In this document: piece after piece, positions 38,768 through 49,727 of the stretch
Position numbering within the stretch: position 1 is the stretch's first letter
Layout: the number at the start of each line of letters is the position of its first letter
NCBI RefSeq assembly: GCF_000741165.1
Contig: NZ_JGYN01000004.1
Coordinates: forward strand, 186,001 to 250,000
Length of the DNA stretch: 64,000 bases
Source: Bifidobacterium biavatii DSM 23969
GTDB lineage: Bacteria; Actinomycetota; Actinomycetes; Actinomycetales; Bifidobacteriaceae
Reading direction: 5' to 3'
The notes under the pieces: generated by a model
Databases searched by the model: none
What the model saw: the letters and a program-made list of their open reading frames with translations, nothing else
Told to the model about the DNA's origin: nothing
Position numbers and translations under genes: made by a program

Positions 38768-39931
38768 TCACAGCTGCGATCGAAGTACGATCACGCCCTT
38801 GCCGACGTTGATGCCGGCGTCGTTCAGCCGTTCGATCAGCTCGATCTGCCCGCGTTCCTCACGCGGTGCCTGTGCGATGACGTCGATGTGGTAATCGTCG
38901 TACGCGGGCTTGGACTGCACCCACAGCCTGCTCGGTTCCGGCGGGTCGATTTCCGAATGCTCGCCGCAGCCGTGGTCGATGGAGACCACGCGTCCGTCGT
39001 CCGGGCTCCATTTGTTCGCGCACACGCCGAACAGCATGTTGAGTTCGCCCTTGAGCTGGATGAAGAAGCCGCAGTTGGCGCACACGTTGCCGTCGGCGGT
39101 TTTGGTGGACAACGACTTGGGTCCGTGCTGTCCCTCGTACCAGCGCTTGGCCGCCTGTGCGCGTCCGAGCGGGGTCAGGACGTGCCGGCGCGACAGGTTG
39201 AATTCGCGCACCGTGTCGTCGACGTCCTGTTCGGATGTGACGGACGGTGCGGAAACCTGTTCCGTCGCGTCAGCGGCCGCGTCGGCTGCAGCGGCCGCAT
39301 CATCGGCAACAGCATGATCGGCCACGACTGTCCCGTCCGAGGTCGCCGCCGCAACGTCCGCGGCATCGGCCACACTCTTCGCGGCATCCGGCGTCGCGGT
39401 TTTGTCGACAGTCGATGTATCAGTCTGAGCAACGTCATCCGGCGCAACGTCATCCGGCGCAACGGCGACCGCGACGGCATCGGCCGCATCGGTCTCCCCA
39501 GCGTTCGCGACATCGGCCGCCTCCCCGTCCTGCAACGGAGCATCGACCGCGGGTTCGGTCTTGCGGAAGCCTTCCTCGATGCGCGGGTCGTCGGGATCCG
39601 TGCCGATCGAATCGGTGACGGACAGGTCGGTCGGTTCCAGCCGGTCCTTCCACGGCACCCACGCCGGCGGGCGCAGGGCGTCCTCCGTAGGCACCAGCGT
39701 GGACTCGTTGACCGTCCAGCGTTCCGCCTCCTCGTCGTGGAACAGCGTTACGGTCCACTGCCAGCCCTCATACCCCTTAAGCATGCAAGAGAAGCGGAAG
39801 TCGGTCACATGGTCGCCCAGGTCGGAGGACGTGACGAACTGGCCGACCAGCGCGGCCTCGCCGTCCGCGGCCTCAATGGCGACGTCGCGCGCCAGCTGGA
39901 CCGGATCGATTGTCGTTTCGGGCATCATCAT
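38768..39931 (-). CDS. DUF3027 family protein
   Basis: 387 aa. The N-terminal and C-terminal parts match the actinobacterial DUF3027 family (WQWTVTLFHDEEAERWTVNE; SRLWVQSKPAYDDYHIDVI). They are separated by a low-complexity Ala/Asp-rich stretch at about 140-240. The C-terminal part has CANCGF, FGVCANKW and a later Cys/His pair, likely a zinc site. The start overlaps the stop of the cold-shock-domain gene by 4 bp; this pairing suggests a shared RNA or translation-related role, which is not established. Confidence 0.85.
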   Translation of the reverse strand: MMMPETTIDPVQLARDVAIEAADGEAALVGQFVTSSDLGDHVTDFRFSCMLKGYEGWQWTVTLFHDEEAERWTVNESTLVPTEDALRPPAWVPWKDRLEPTDLSVTDSIGTDPDDPRIEEGFRKTEPAVDAPLQDGEAADVANAGETDAADAVAVAVAPDDVAPDDVAQTDTSTVDKTATPDAAKSVADAADVAAATSDGTVVADHAVADDAAAAADAAADATEQVSAPSVTSEQDVDDTVREFNLSRRHVLTPLGRAQAAKRWYEGQHGPKSLSTKTADGNVCANCGFFIQLKGELNMLFGVCANKWSPDDGRVVSIDHGCGEHSEIDPPEPSRLWVQSKPAYDDYHIDVIAQAPREERGQIELIERLNDAGINVGKGVIVLRSQL

Positions 39932-40317
39932 TCCTGTACGTCGAAGTTGTCGGCGACCGCGCGCAACAGCGTGGCCAGCTTCTTGCTTTCCTGCTGCGAC
40001 GGATAGCGATGGCGACGCAGCGTGGTGCCGGCAGAGTCCAGCAGCTTGATGAGATCCTCAACGATGGCGGCCATGTCGTCCGGCTTCGGACGGGTTGCCT
40101 TGACCAGCGACGGCAGGGCCTCGACTAGGGTCACACCCATCGCCTGCGGTCCCTTGCGCCCGTCGACGACGGAGTATTCAACCTTGGCTCCCTTGCGCAG
40201 CGTGGTGACGCCGGCCGGCAGCGCGGCGGAGGGCAGGAACACATCCTTGCCCTCCTCGTTCGTGATGAATCCGTATCCCTTGTTCGCATCAAACCAACGC
40301 ACTCGTCCACTGGGCAT
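39928..40317 (-). CDS. Cold-shock-domain protein with C-terminal extension
   Basis: 129 aa. The cold-shock domain has RNP1 as NKGYGFITNE and RNP2 as KDVFLPSAAL (a divergent RNP2 with Leu for the usual valine-histidine). A 60-residue helical extension follows, about twice the length of CspA. It is followed in a 4-bp overlap by the DUF3027 gene. It probably binds single-stranded nucleic acid. ATG 40317 is the only sensible start. Confidence 0.88.
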   Translation of the reverse strand: MPSGRVRWFDANKGYGFITNEEGKDVFLPSAALPAGVTTLRKGAKVEYSVVDGRKGPQAMGVTLVEALPSLVKATRPKPDDMAAIVEDLIKLLDSAGTTLRRHRYPSQQESKKLATLLRAVADNFDVQE

Positions 40318-40416
40318 CTTGTCTCACACCTCTGTCTTTGCCTCGGTATCGGCGGGCCCCATGCCCGCCGTCACATTCAGATCAAAGACTCAGTGTACCT
40401 CAAGCCATGCTCAGTC

Positions 40417-42411
40417 TCACCGGTTTTTCCGGTCGGCCTTGGCGGATTTGCGGTCGGAGGAACGTGTCCAGACGCTTTTGCCCGTGTTGGATTGGTCGGC
40501 CGCGGCAGGCGCCGGAACCGTCGGTTCGACCGGCGCGACCGGCAGCACGACGGTCAGAGTCAGGCCGCCGCCTTCGCTGCCCGTGGCGCAGATGAAGCCG
40601 CGATGCGCCTTGACGACCGACTGGGCGATCGCCATGCCGAGGCCCGTGCCGCCCTTGAGGCGGGCGCGCGACGGATCGGCGGTGTAGAACCGTTCGAAGA
40701 TCTGCGAACGCGACGCTTCAGGCACGCCCGGGCCGTGGTCGGAGAATCGTATGATCGCGTAGTTCATGCCGACCTGCATGTTCTGGCCGACTTCAATGGC
40801 CTCGATGAGATGGTGCATGGACGTTTCGGTGGCGGGCATGAGCGCCAGCGATTCGGGGCTGATCGACGCGGGCAGCACGCTCATCGACACTTCGACCGGC
40901 GAGTCGGCCGGCGTGTAGCGGTGGATGTTGCCGACGATGTTGGTGACGACCTGGCGCAGTCGGGAACCGTCGCCGGTAAGCGTGACCTGCGGCATGTCGC
41001 CTTCCACGAACGTGAAGTCCGATCCGTTGCCGTCCTCGTTGCGGCGCAGCTCGAGACGGCCTTCGCGAATGCCGCGTTCGGGATCGAGCGCGTGCAGGTC
41101 GTCGGTCGCGTCGGACACGATCGACGTAAGCGGCACCTGTTGGGTCAGATCGATGCCTCGTCCTTCGTCGAGCCGGGCGAGCGAAAGCAGGTCTTCAACA
41201 AGCACGGTCATGCGGGCGCTGGACGCTTCGATGTGTTCGATGGATTCGTCGGCGCGTTCGAGCGCACCCGGGAATTCGCGCTGCATCTTGTACAGTTCGG
41301 CGTAGCCGTGGATGGCGGCGAGCGGCGTGCGCAGCTCGTGGCTGGCGTCGGAGACGAACCGCTTCATCTTGTCGGTCGTCTCTTGCTGCTCGTGGAAGCT
41401 CTGCTCGATGCGCGCGAGCATGGCGTTCAGCGAGGCGGCCAGCGAGCCGACTTCCGTGTTCTCCGGCGCGGAGGGCACGCGTTGGCTCAGGTCGCCGGCG
41501 GCGATTTTCGCGGCCGTTTTTTCGATGCGCTTGAGCGGGGCGAGCGTGGCCTGCACGACAAGCATGCCGATCACGCCGCCGAGCAGGACGACGGCGATGC
41601 CAACCATCGCGCTGTATCGCGTGATCGTGTCGGCAGTGTCGTACTGGTCGCTCAGCGACAGGCCGATGTAGATGGTGCCGCGCGTGTACTGCTGCTGGTT
41701 GGAGTCAAGGTCAATCCAGCGCAGCGCGATGACGCGCCACGGCAGTCCGGCTTTCTGGATCGTGTCCCGGCCCGCACGCTCGTTTGCCGGGTTCGCCCCG
41801 TCGAACGACACTTTGGCGGCGGTGGTAAACGGCTGTCCGAGTGAGACGGAGTTGTCGTTGGTCGGCAAGTCGGGTTTGGAGACCACGCCGCCGCGCAGAT
41901 TGGGCACGACCGCGTCGGTGACCGTGTTCTCCTTGTAGTCGCGCATCTGCACGAAGTAGCTGGTCATGCTCAGCGAGCCTTCGGACTTGCTCATTTCGTT
42001 GAGCAGTTCGGTGTTTCTGGCGACGAGCTGGCTTTGGTTAATCAGCTGTGAGTCGGTTTTTTCGAGCAGGTAGTTGCTGACCAGCTGTCGGATGGCGAAC
42101 GAGAGCGAGAACGAGCCGATGGTGAGCAGCACGATGATGCAGGCCACGAGTTTGGTCGCCAGCGGGATCGCGTCGATGTGCCGGCCGACGTGCCGCTTGA
42201 ACCAGGAGGGGCGTGTTTCCGTCCGGACCGCGGCACCCGCTGGCATGGCTTGTCCGTCGCCAGGTTGCGTCGGCGAGGCGGCCGGAAGCGCCGGACCGAC
42301 CGGCGTCGTCTGCGTCTGCGACGGGGCCACCGGATTCACGCCCGCACCGGGACCCATCGGAACGGCCGGCTGCGGGGTGCCTCCCGACGGCGTGGTGTTT
42401 GTGCCGCTCAT
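40417..42411 (-). CDS. Sensor histidine kinase, PhoR/SenX-like with HAMP
   Basis: 664 aa membrane kinase. The N-terminal 65 residues are Pro/Ala/Gly-rich and cytoplasmic. TM1 is near 75-95, an extracytoplasmic sensor loop follows to about 265, then TM2, HAMP and the HisKA H-box SDASHELRTPLAAIHGYAEL. The ATPase domain has N and G boxes (NIVGNIHRYTP; FSDHGPGVP; GGTGLGMAIAQ). It is coupled to the response regulator gene by a 4-bp overlap. Confidence 0.93.
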   Translation of the reverse strand: MSGTNTTPSGGTPQPAVPMGPGAGVNPVAPSQTQTTPVGPALPAASPTQPGDGQAMPAGAAVRTETRPSWFKRHVGRHIDAIPLATKLVACIIVLLTIGSFSLSFAIRQLVSNYLLEKTDSQLINQSQLVARNTELLNEMSKSEGSLSMTSYFVQMRDYKENTVTDAVVPNLRGGVVSKPDLPTNDNSVSLGQPFTTAAKVSFDGANPANERAGRDTIQKAGLPWRVIALRWIDLDSNQQQYTRGTIYIGLSLSDQYDTADTITRYSAMVGIAVVLLGGVIGMLVVQATLAPLKRIEKTAAKIAAGDLSQRVPSAPENTEVGSLAASLNAMLARIEQSFHEQQETTDKMKRFVSDASHELRTPLAAIHGYAELYKMQREFPGALERADESIEHIEASSARMTVLVEDLLSLARLDEGRGIDLTQQVPLTSIVSDATDDLHALDPERGIREGRLELRRNEDGNGSDFTFVEGDMPQVTLTGDGSRLRQVVTNIVGNIHRYTPADSPVEVSMSVLPASISPESLALMPATETSMHHLIEAIEVGQNMQVGMNYAIIRFSDHGPGVPEASRSQIFERFYTADPSRARLKGGTGLGMAIAQSVVKAHRGFICATGSEGGGLTLTVVLPVAPVEPTVPAPAAADQSNTGKSVWTRSSDRKSAKADRKNR

Positions 42412-43151
42412 GCGCCCGGAGCCGTTTTCGGTTCGCGGATCATGTAGCCGATGCCGCGCTTGGTTTCGATGAGCGGGGTCACCTTGCGCTTCTCGCCGTT
42501 GGCGTCGGTGTAGGTGATGCCGTCCACCTTCTTGCGCAGGTACGAAATGTACGATTCGACGATGGCCGCGTCGCCGCCCCAGTCATACTGCCAAACATGG
42601 TCAAGGATCTGCGCCTTGGACAGCACGCGGCCCTCGTTGTCCATGAGATAGCGCAGCAGCTTGTATTCGGTCGGGCTCAGGTCGATGGGCTGGCCGGCGC
42701 GAGACACGTCGTGCGAGTCCTCGTTGATTTCCAGATCGCCGACGCGGATGATCGGGTCGTCCTCGATCTGTTCGCGGGTGCGGCGCAGGATCGCGCGGAT
42801 GCGGGCGACGACCTCTTCGAGACTGAACGGCTTGGTGACGTAATCGTCGCCGCCGACGGTCAGTCCCATGACCTTGTCCTGCGTGTCGTCGCGCGCGGTA
42901 AGGAACAACACTGGTGCGCCGATGCCTTCCTGACGGATGCGACGGGTGACGGTGAATCCGTCGATGTCCGGGAGCATCACGTCGAGCACGATCAGGTCGG
43001 GCTGGGTTTTCTCTATCACTTCGATGGCCTCGGAGCCGGACGCGGCGGTGGCGACTTCGAAACCGGCGAAATGCAGGGACGCTACGAGCAGTTCGCGGAT
43101 GGAGGGTTCATCATCCACAACAACAATCGATGCTTCAATGGGCTTGTTCAT
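42408..43151 (-). CDS. Response regulator, OmpR/PhoP-like
   Basis: 247 aa. The receiver has the acidic pair in VVVDDEPS, the phospho-acceptor in LIVLDVMLPDIDGF and the lysine in GGDDYVTKPFSLEEVVARI. A winged-helix DNA-binding domain follows (LSPTEYKLLRYLM; ETKRGIGYMI). It is close to mycobacterial PhoP in the receiver. ATG 43151 is preceded by GGGAGG; a longer frame upstream has no ribosome site. It overlaps the kinase gene by 4 bp. Confidence 0.94.
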   Translation of the reverse strand: MNKPIEASIVVVDDEPSIRELLVASLHFAGFEVATAASGSEAIEVIEKTQPDLIVLDVMLPDIDGFTVTRRIRQEGIGAPVLFLTARDDTQDKVMGLTVGGDDYVTKPFSLEEVVARIRAILRRTREQIEDDPIIRVGDLEINEDSHDVSRAGQPIDLSPTEYKLLRYLMDNEGRVLSKAQILDHVWQYDWGGDAAIVESYISYLRKKVDGITYTDANGEKRKVTPLIETKRGIGYMIREPKTAPGA

Positions 43152-43242
43152 GCCTCCCAGCATGTCGCGCCCATCTGGAGGTTTCCTGAATGTCGGCTGA
43201 TTCTTGTCCAATGGCTGAGAACCGCATCGGCATCGCCGCCGG

Positions 43243-44064
43243 TTACGATTGTTTCTTCCACATGCCGGCCTTGCGCCGCATGCGGATCTCCTTGCGGGTG
43301 AGCGGGCCGTTTTCATCGAATTCCTCGCCGGCCTCCTCCGCGGCCTTGCGCTTCTCGGCGATCTGACGCATCACCTTGCGTTTCATGCGACGACGTATCA
43401 CGATGGTCGCGACGATGACGGCGACGAGCACGGCCAACACGATGGCCAGCACGACCACGCCGGCCACCACAGAGGAACCGGACGTGGACGTCTTCTTGAC
43501 GGTCATGATCTCGTCCATCATCGCGGTGGCAGCTCCCGCCCAATCCGGCGTGTCCTTGAGCAGCTGGTCTCCGGCCGCCTTGGACAGGTCGTCGACCGTG
43601 GACTGCCGGCGCAGCCATTCGTCGGAATTGGACGAAACGGCCACCACCAGGTTGCCGTCGTCGGAGGCGACGGCCAGCATCACTGTGTTCTTGGCGGGGT
43701 TCATGCCCTTGAGCGCGCCCTTCGCCCACGAGTCCGCATTCACCTTGACGCCGAAGGTGCGCAGGTACATGAGCTTGACGCTGACCCCGGTCTCCTTCTT
43801 GGTTTCGGCGATCGCGTCGGTGACCTTGCCCAAATCGGAGCCGAGCAGGTTCTGCGTGTCCGTGATGTCGTCGGTGAACGCACCGGTCTGATCAGACGAT
43901 CCGGAATCGGAATCTGATCCGTCGGCCATGGCCGGAGAAAAAAATCCCAGACACAGGATCAGCGAAATCAGCGTCGCAAGCATTGCAATCATTGGCGACA
44001 CGCCGTGCCGCGACCTTTCGACCACATGGGTCGTTTTTCCGTACCCGTTTTCGCGATTTGTCAT
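43243..44064 (-). CDS. TPM-domain membrane protein
   Basis: 273 aa. There is an N-terminal signal anchor near residues 25-48, then a TPM (PF04536-type) domain outside the membrane with ETGVSVKLMYLRTFG and VMLAVASDDGNLVVAV. A second membrane helix follows around 190-215, then a basic cytoplasmic tail (RRRMKRKVMRQIAEKRKAA). TPM domains are linked to photosystem repair and membrane quality control elsewhere; the role here is unknown. ATG 44064 gives the signal anchor. Confidence 0.82.
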   Translation of the reverse strand: MTNRENGYGKTTHVVERSRHGVSPMIAMLATLISLILCLGFFSPAMADGSDSDSGSSDQTGAFTDDITDTQNLLGSDLGKVTDAIAETKKETGVSVKLMYLRTFGVKVNADSWAKGALKGMNPAKNTVMLAVASDDGNLVVAVSSNSDEWLRRQSTVDDLSKAAGDQLLKDTPDWAGAATAMMDEIMTVKKTSTSGSSVVAGVVVLAIVLAVLVAVIVATIVIRRRMKRKVMRQIAEKRKAAEEAGEEFDENGPLTRKEIRMRRKAGMWKKQS

Positions 44065-44147
44065 ATCGTCCACCTTAGCGGCCGGTTGCGCCAAGCGGCC
44101 GCCGCTGGCACAACCAACACAGAACCCGTTCTTGGAAGGAGAACACC

Positions 44148-44435
44148 ATGCCCCAGTACCAAGTGGATTCCGAACAGATCCAGTCATCGTCGGCGGCCGT
44201 CAATGCCTCCGTCGCCTCGATCCGGCAGGCGGTGAACGGCATGTACGCCAATCTCAACAACCTGCAAAGCGTGTGGAGAGGCGGCGCCGCTACCCAATTC
44301 GCCAGCGTGGCCGAACAGTGGCGCGCCGCCCAGCAGCAGATGGAAGCGTCTCTGGAATCCATCCAGCAGGCGCTCGCTTCGGCCTCCGCGCTTTACGCGG
44401 ACACTGAAGCGCAAGCCATGCGCCTGTTCTCGTAA
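44148..44435 (+). CDS. WXG100 family protein (ESAT-6-like)
   Basis: 95 aa, all-helical, with the WXG turn as W43-R-G45 in the middle and no signal peptide. Such proteins form helical hairpin dimers and are usually substrates of type VII secretion. GGAAGGAG lies before ATG 44148. No type VII ATPase is in the window. It is flanked by a TPM protein gene and, convergently, by groEL with a shared terminator. Confidence 0.9.
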   Translation: MPQYQVDSEQIQSSSAAVNASVASIRQAVNGMYANLNNLQSVWRGGAATQFASVAEQWRAAQQQMEASLESIQQALASASALYADTEAQAMRLFS

Positions 44436-44476
44436 TGCCGCCGCGACCGGTCATCCGAACCGACCGGTCAACGCAA

Positions 44477-44512
44477 AAAGGGCTCTCCGCGACCATGCGC
44501 GGAGAGCCCTTT
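44477..44512. terminator. Bidirectional terminator between WXG100 and groEL
   Basis: AAAGGGCTCTCCGCG and its exact complement (15 bp) with a 6-nt loop; A-run on the left and TTTC on the right. Confidence 0.82.
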
Positions 44513-44546
44513 CAATCAGCTATGCCGTTCGGCTTCAAACCGCCGA

Positions 44547-46229
<1,683 letters not shown>

Positions 46230-46240
46230 TCAGCTGCCGG

Positions 46241-46267
46241 TTATCACTCTCGCCTTCCGAGTGCTAA
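46241..46267. promoter_or_regulatory. CIRCE operator, groEL-proximal
   Basis: TTATCACTC-N9-GAGTGCTAA; one mismatch to the CIRCE consensus TTAGCACTC-N9-GAGTGCTAA. HrcA repressor site. Confidence 0.88.
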
Positions 46268-46275
46268 TTGGGAGA

Positions 46276-46302
46276 TTAGCACTCTCGGTGCCCGAGTGCC
46301 AA
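46276..46302. promoter_or_regulatory. CIRCE operator, distal
   Basis: TTAGCACTC-N9-GAGTGCCAA; one mismatch to consensus, 8 bp from the proximal copy. Confidence 0.88.
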
Positions 46303-46344
46303 CCGGCGGCCGGCGATTGCGCTCATGGCAAACGGCGGCGAGTA

Positions 46345-46380
46345 CAAAAAAGTCCCCGAACGCCTGTGCGTCCGGGGACT
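46345..46380 (-). terminator. Terminator of cspA
   Basis: AGTCCCCG and its complement with an inner ACGC/GCGT extension; read on the minus strand it ends in a run of six T. It lies 34 bp past the cspA stop. Confidence 0.85.
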
Positions 46381-46413
46381 AGCTAACGGGATTGGATCCG
46401 AATCCGGCGATCC

Positions 46414-46617
46414 CTACAGCTTGATCACCTTCGTGGCCTGCATGCCCTTGGGCCCGTGCTCAGCCTCATATTCGACCTTCTCCCCTTCTTCCAGCGTTTT
46501 GAACCCATCACCCTGAATCACAGAATAATGGACGAATACGTCGTCACCACCGTCATCCGGGTTGATGAAACCATATCCTTTACCAGCGCTGAAGAACTTA
46601 ACGGTTCCGTGTGCCAT
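46414..46617 (-). CDS. cspA: Cold shock protein CspA type
   Basis: 67 aa single cold-shock domain; RNP1 KGYGFI and RNP2 DVFVHYS are intact. It acts as an RNA chaperone. ATG 46617 (MAHGTVKFF) is chosen over an in-frame ATG at 46623; AGGAAAG is upstream. It has its own terminator. Confidence 0.95.
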   Translation of the reverse strand: MAHGTVKFFSAGKGYGFINPDDGGDDVFVHYSVIQGDGFKTLEEGEKVEYEAEHGPKGMQATKVIKL

Positions 46618-46623
46618 AACCAT

Positions 46624-46886
46624 TCTTTCCTAGGGAATCCGAACATCGCGGATAAATGGAAGAACACACACAGCACTACCTCGCGCTCCCCCTACCTCGC
46701 GACTCTACCCATTGTAACGGTTGACGGGACTAACTTTGCCCATCAACCGTGAAAACGCTGAATTTCCAACGATTTTTTCTATTGACTCGCGTCAATTCGG
46801 GGGAGTCGCCAGCCGGCCGGCCGTACTGCCGGGCATATCGCCCGCGATCCCGGTTCTTCAGGTTCGCAAGGCCGTTTTGCCCGCGA
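46624..46886. promoter_or_regulatory. cspA upstream region
   Basis: It holds the cspA promoter. TACAAT on the minus strand at 46716-46711 would give a leader of roughly 90 nt. Directly upstream an inverted repeat, ACGGTTGA (46717-46724) and TCAACCGT (46743-46750), may be an operator. A further ATTGAC-N4-GTCAAT palindrome is at about 46781-46796, nearer the LytR_C gene end. No gene seen. Confidence 0.4.
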
Positions 46887-47660
46887 TCAGTTACGCAGCA
46901 CGACGACGACCGGCACGTCGATGCCCGTGACCTGCTGCACGTTCGCGATGCCCAGCTTCGTCGCCACGTCCTGGGCCGTGGCGAGATCCGTCTCGTTCTG
47001 GTACCAGACGACGGTGGAGTCCGGCAGGTTGTCGCCGGTCGGGTTCGCGGCCTGCACGTTGGTGTATCCGGCGTCGGTGAGCACTCCGGCCTTTTGCGCC
47101 GCGTAGCCGTTGATTCCGGCTGCGTTGACCACGCGCACGGAGGTCGCTTTGTTGGCGGTCTGCGCGTTCTGATCCGTGGACGACGTGTTCTGGTCGGTCG
47201 AATTCTGATCCGTGGAATCGGACTTCTGGTCGGACGAATCAGTGCCGTCAGAGGACGACGAACCGTCGGACGAGGTGCTGCCGTCCGTACTCTCGCTCTT
47301 CTGATCGGAAGAGGAAGAGGACGAATCGGTGCCGTCGGAGGACGAGTCCGAAGAGGAGTCCTTCTTGGACGAGTCGGTCGAGTCGTTCGAATCATTCGAG
47401 CTCGAACCGCTCTGGCCGCCGGCGGAAACCGACGTCGACGAGTTCGGGAACGCTCCCGACACGAACTTGGAGAACTCGCCGGTCATCACGCCCCATGCGA
47501 GCGCGCCGGCGAGCGCCGCGACGATGAGGACAATCAGATACGGCAGCGTGCGCGCGCCGACGGATCGTGCGCCGCGATGCACGCCCACCGGACCGACCGG
47601 AGGAGTGTCGAATGAATCACGAGCGTACGATTCATAGGTTTCCTTGTCTTGCTTCGCCAT
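46887..47660 (-). CDS. Membrane-anchored LytR C-terminal domain protein
   Basis: 257 aa. A basic N-terminal cytoplasmic part is followed by one membrane helix at about 39-60 (LPYLIVLIVAALAGALAWG), then a long Ser/Asp-rich linker (about 80-165). The LytR_C domain follows (VRVVNAAGINGYAAQKAGVL; GIDVPVVVVL). Such proteins sit at the cell wall; the catalytic LCP domain is absent, so it is a stand-alone LytR_C module of unknown role. Confidence 0.85.
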   Translation of the reverse strand: MAKQDKETYESYARDSFDTPPVGPVGVHRGARSVGARTLPYLIVLIVAALAGALAWGVMTGEFSKFVSGAFPNSSTSVSAGGQSGSSSNDSNDSTDSSKKDSSSDSSSDGTDSSSSSSDQKSESTDGSTSSDGSSSSDGTDSSDQKSDSTDQNSTDQNTSSTDQNAQTANKATSVRVVNAAGINGYAAQKAGVLTDAGYTNVQAANPTGDNLPDSTVVWYQNETDLATAQDVATKLGIANVQQVTGIDVPVVVVLRN

Positions 47661-47829
47661 ACCAGCCCTTCCGTCACAAAACTATCCACGAGTCTAACCG
47701 CCACCTTGCCCGAAAGACGACACGCCCGCCCCTCATGCACCGGATATGCACACTCCCCGTGCCGCCCGGAAGCGTTCCGGGAACCTTCGCGGGGCCGCTT
47801 CGGCCGGCGGTACGCCTACAGTGAACGGC

Positions 47830-48534
47830 ATGGAAGCATCGCATGTCAAACCATTGTCCGAACTCGTCGAAGCCGGCTGGGCCGAAGCCCTGGCCCCGGT
47901 GGAGCCGCAGGTGCACCATATGGGGGATTTCCTGCGCTCCGAGTTGGCCGCGGGCCGCCATTACCTGCCGGCGAGCCGCAATATCCTGCGCGCGTTCACC
48001 ATACCGTTCGATTCGATCAAGGTGCTGATCGTCGGCCAGGATCCGTATCCGACGCCGGGGCACCCGGTGGGACTGAGCTTCTGCGTGGCGCCCGACGTGC
48101 GCCCCCTGCCGAAGAGCCTGGTCAACATCTACAAGGAGCTGGTGGACGATCTTGGCGTGCCGATGCCCTCCAACGGCGATCTGACGCCGTGGACCGAGCG
48201 CGGCGTGATGCTGCTCAACAGGTGCCTGACGGTGGGCGTGGGCCGGCCGAACAGCCATCAGGGCAAGGGCTGGGAGCAGGTCACCGACGCCGCGATCCGC
48301 GCGCTCAACGCGCGCACCGACGCCGACGGCAAGCCCAAGCCGCTGGTGGCGATTCTGTGGGGACGCAACGCGCAAAGCCTCGAACCGCTGCTGACGAACG
48401 CGTACATCATCAAGTCGCCGCATCCGAGCCCGTTGTCCGCGTCGCGAGGCTTCTTCGGCTCCAAGCCGTTCTCCCGCGCCAACGCGGCGCTCGCCGCGAT
48501 GGGTGCCGAACCCGTCGACTGGCGTCTGGACTAG
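47830..48534 (+). CDS. ung: Uracil-DNA glycosylase, family 1
   Basis: Removes uracil from DNA; 234 aa. The catalytic loop [16 protein letters not shown] carries the active Asp, and [13 protein letters not shown] is the leucine-loop motif. ATG 47830 is chosen: TACAGT ends 7 nt before it and no Shine-Dalgarno is present, predicting a leaderless mRNA. A longer in-frame ATG at 47746 has no support. Confidence 0.95.
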   Translation: MEASHVKPLSELVEAGWAEALAPVEPQVHHMGDFLRSELAAGRHYLPASRNILRAFTIPFDSIKVLIVGQDPYPTPGHPVGLSFCVAPDVRPLPKSLVNIYKELVDDLGVPMPSNGDLTPWTERGVMLLNRCLTVGVGRPNSHQGKGWEQVTDAAIRALNARTDADGKPKPLVAILWGRNAQSLEPLLTNAYIIKSPHPSPLSASRGFFGSKPFSRANAALAAMGAEPVDWRLD

Positions 48535-48659
48535 GCAGTCCGGGGCATCCGAGCCAGCCGGGAGCAGTCCGACGCAACGGATACCAACCGGGCGAACGGG
48601 GGGTGGCCCACGGCGTTCGCCGAACGGGAATCTCAGCAAGTGCGGTTACAGTGGAGCGC

Positions 48660-49727
48660 ATGCCTTTGTTCCCCATGCAATCGAATCTTTCCCCGCAGCC
48701 CGCGCCCGCCGCAGCGGCCCCGGCCGCACCGCAAGGCCTTTCTTTGGACGACGCGGCACTGGCCCGCCAGCTGGCCGACCGCATCCGCACGCGATTTTCC
48801 AAGACGCTGGTCGGCCAGGACAATCTGCGTGAGTCGCTGATCGTCACGCTCGTGGCCGGCGGTCATATCCTCATCGAGTCGGTGCCGGGTCTGGCGAAGA
48901 CCACGGCCGCGCAGACGCTCGCCACGAGCGTGTCAGGCACGTTCAAGCGCGTCCAGTGCACGCCGGACCTCATGCCGTCGGATCTGGTGGGCACGCAGGT
49001 GTTCAATTTCGCCTCGCAGAAGTTCACCACGCAGATCGGCCCGATCCACGCGAATTTCGTGCTGCTCGACGAGATCAACCGTTCGAACGCGAAAACGCAG
49101 TCGGCGATGCTCGAGGCGATGGCCGAGGGCGCGACGACGATCGGCGGCGAACGCATCGCGCTGCCCAAGCCGTTCATGGTGATCGCCACGCAGAACCCCA
49201 TCGAGGAGGAGGGCACGTTCAACCTGCCCGAAGCGCAGATGGACCGTTTCATGATGAAGGCGGTCATGACGTATCCGACCGCCGACGAGGAGACGCGCAT
49301 GCTCGCACTGCTCACCACGCGCGGTTCCGACACGCTTGATCCCACGACGCTTACCGACGATGTGATTTCGATCCGCGACGTGGAGTTTCTGCGCTCGTCG
49401 GCCCGCCGCGTGCATGTGTCGGAGGCGATCATGCGCTACGCGGTGGATATCGCAGCCACGTCGCGCGGCGCCGGCACGCATCCTGTCAAGGGCCTCGCAC
49501 AGCTGGTGCGTCTGGGCGCGAGCCCGCGCGCTTCGATCGCACTGGTGCGTATCGGTCAGGCGAACGCGCTGCTGGCGGGCCGCGACTACGTGATTCCCGA
49601 GGACGTCAAGGCGTTCGCGTTCGAGGTGATGCGCCACCGCATCATGCTCACGTTCGAGGCGCTGGCCGACGGCGTGAGCGCCGATCAGGTGATCGATTCG
49701 ATCGTCAAGGCGGTTCCTGTCCCATGA
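48660..49727 (+). CDS. MoxR-family AAA+ ATPase
   Basis: 355 aa. Walker A appears as ESVPGLAKTTAA, the lysine-containing GLAKT form typical of MoxR. Walker B is NFVLLDEINRS, and ATQNPIEEEGTFNLPEAQMDRF is the family hallmark. MoxR proteins act as chaperones for VWA proteins such as those encoded downstream. ATG 48660 is preceded by TACAGT at 7 nt, again without a ribosome site. It overlaps the DUF58 gene by 4 bp. Confidence 0.95.
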   Translation: MPLFPMQSNLSPQPAPAAAAPAAPQGLSLDDAALARQLADRIRTRFSKTLVGQDNLRESLIVTLVAGGHILIESVPGLAKTTAAQTLATSVSGTFKRVQCTPDLMPSDLVGTQVFNFASQKFTTQIGPIHANFVLLDEINRSNAKTQSAMLEAMAEGATTIGGERIALPKPFMVIATQNPIEEEGTFNLPEAQMDRFMMKAVMTYPTADEETRMLALLTTRGSDTLDPTTLTDDVISIRDVEFLRSSARRVHVSEAIMRYAVDIAATSRGAGTHPVKGLAQLVRLGASPRASIALVRIGQANALLAGRDYVIPEDVKAFAFEVMRHRIMLTFEALADGVSADQVIDSIVKAVPVP

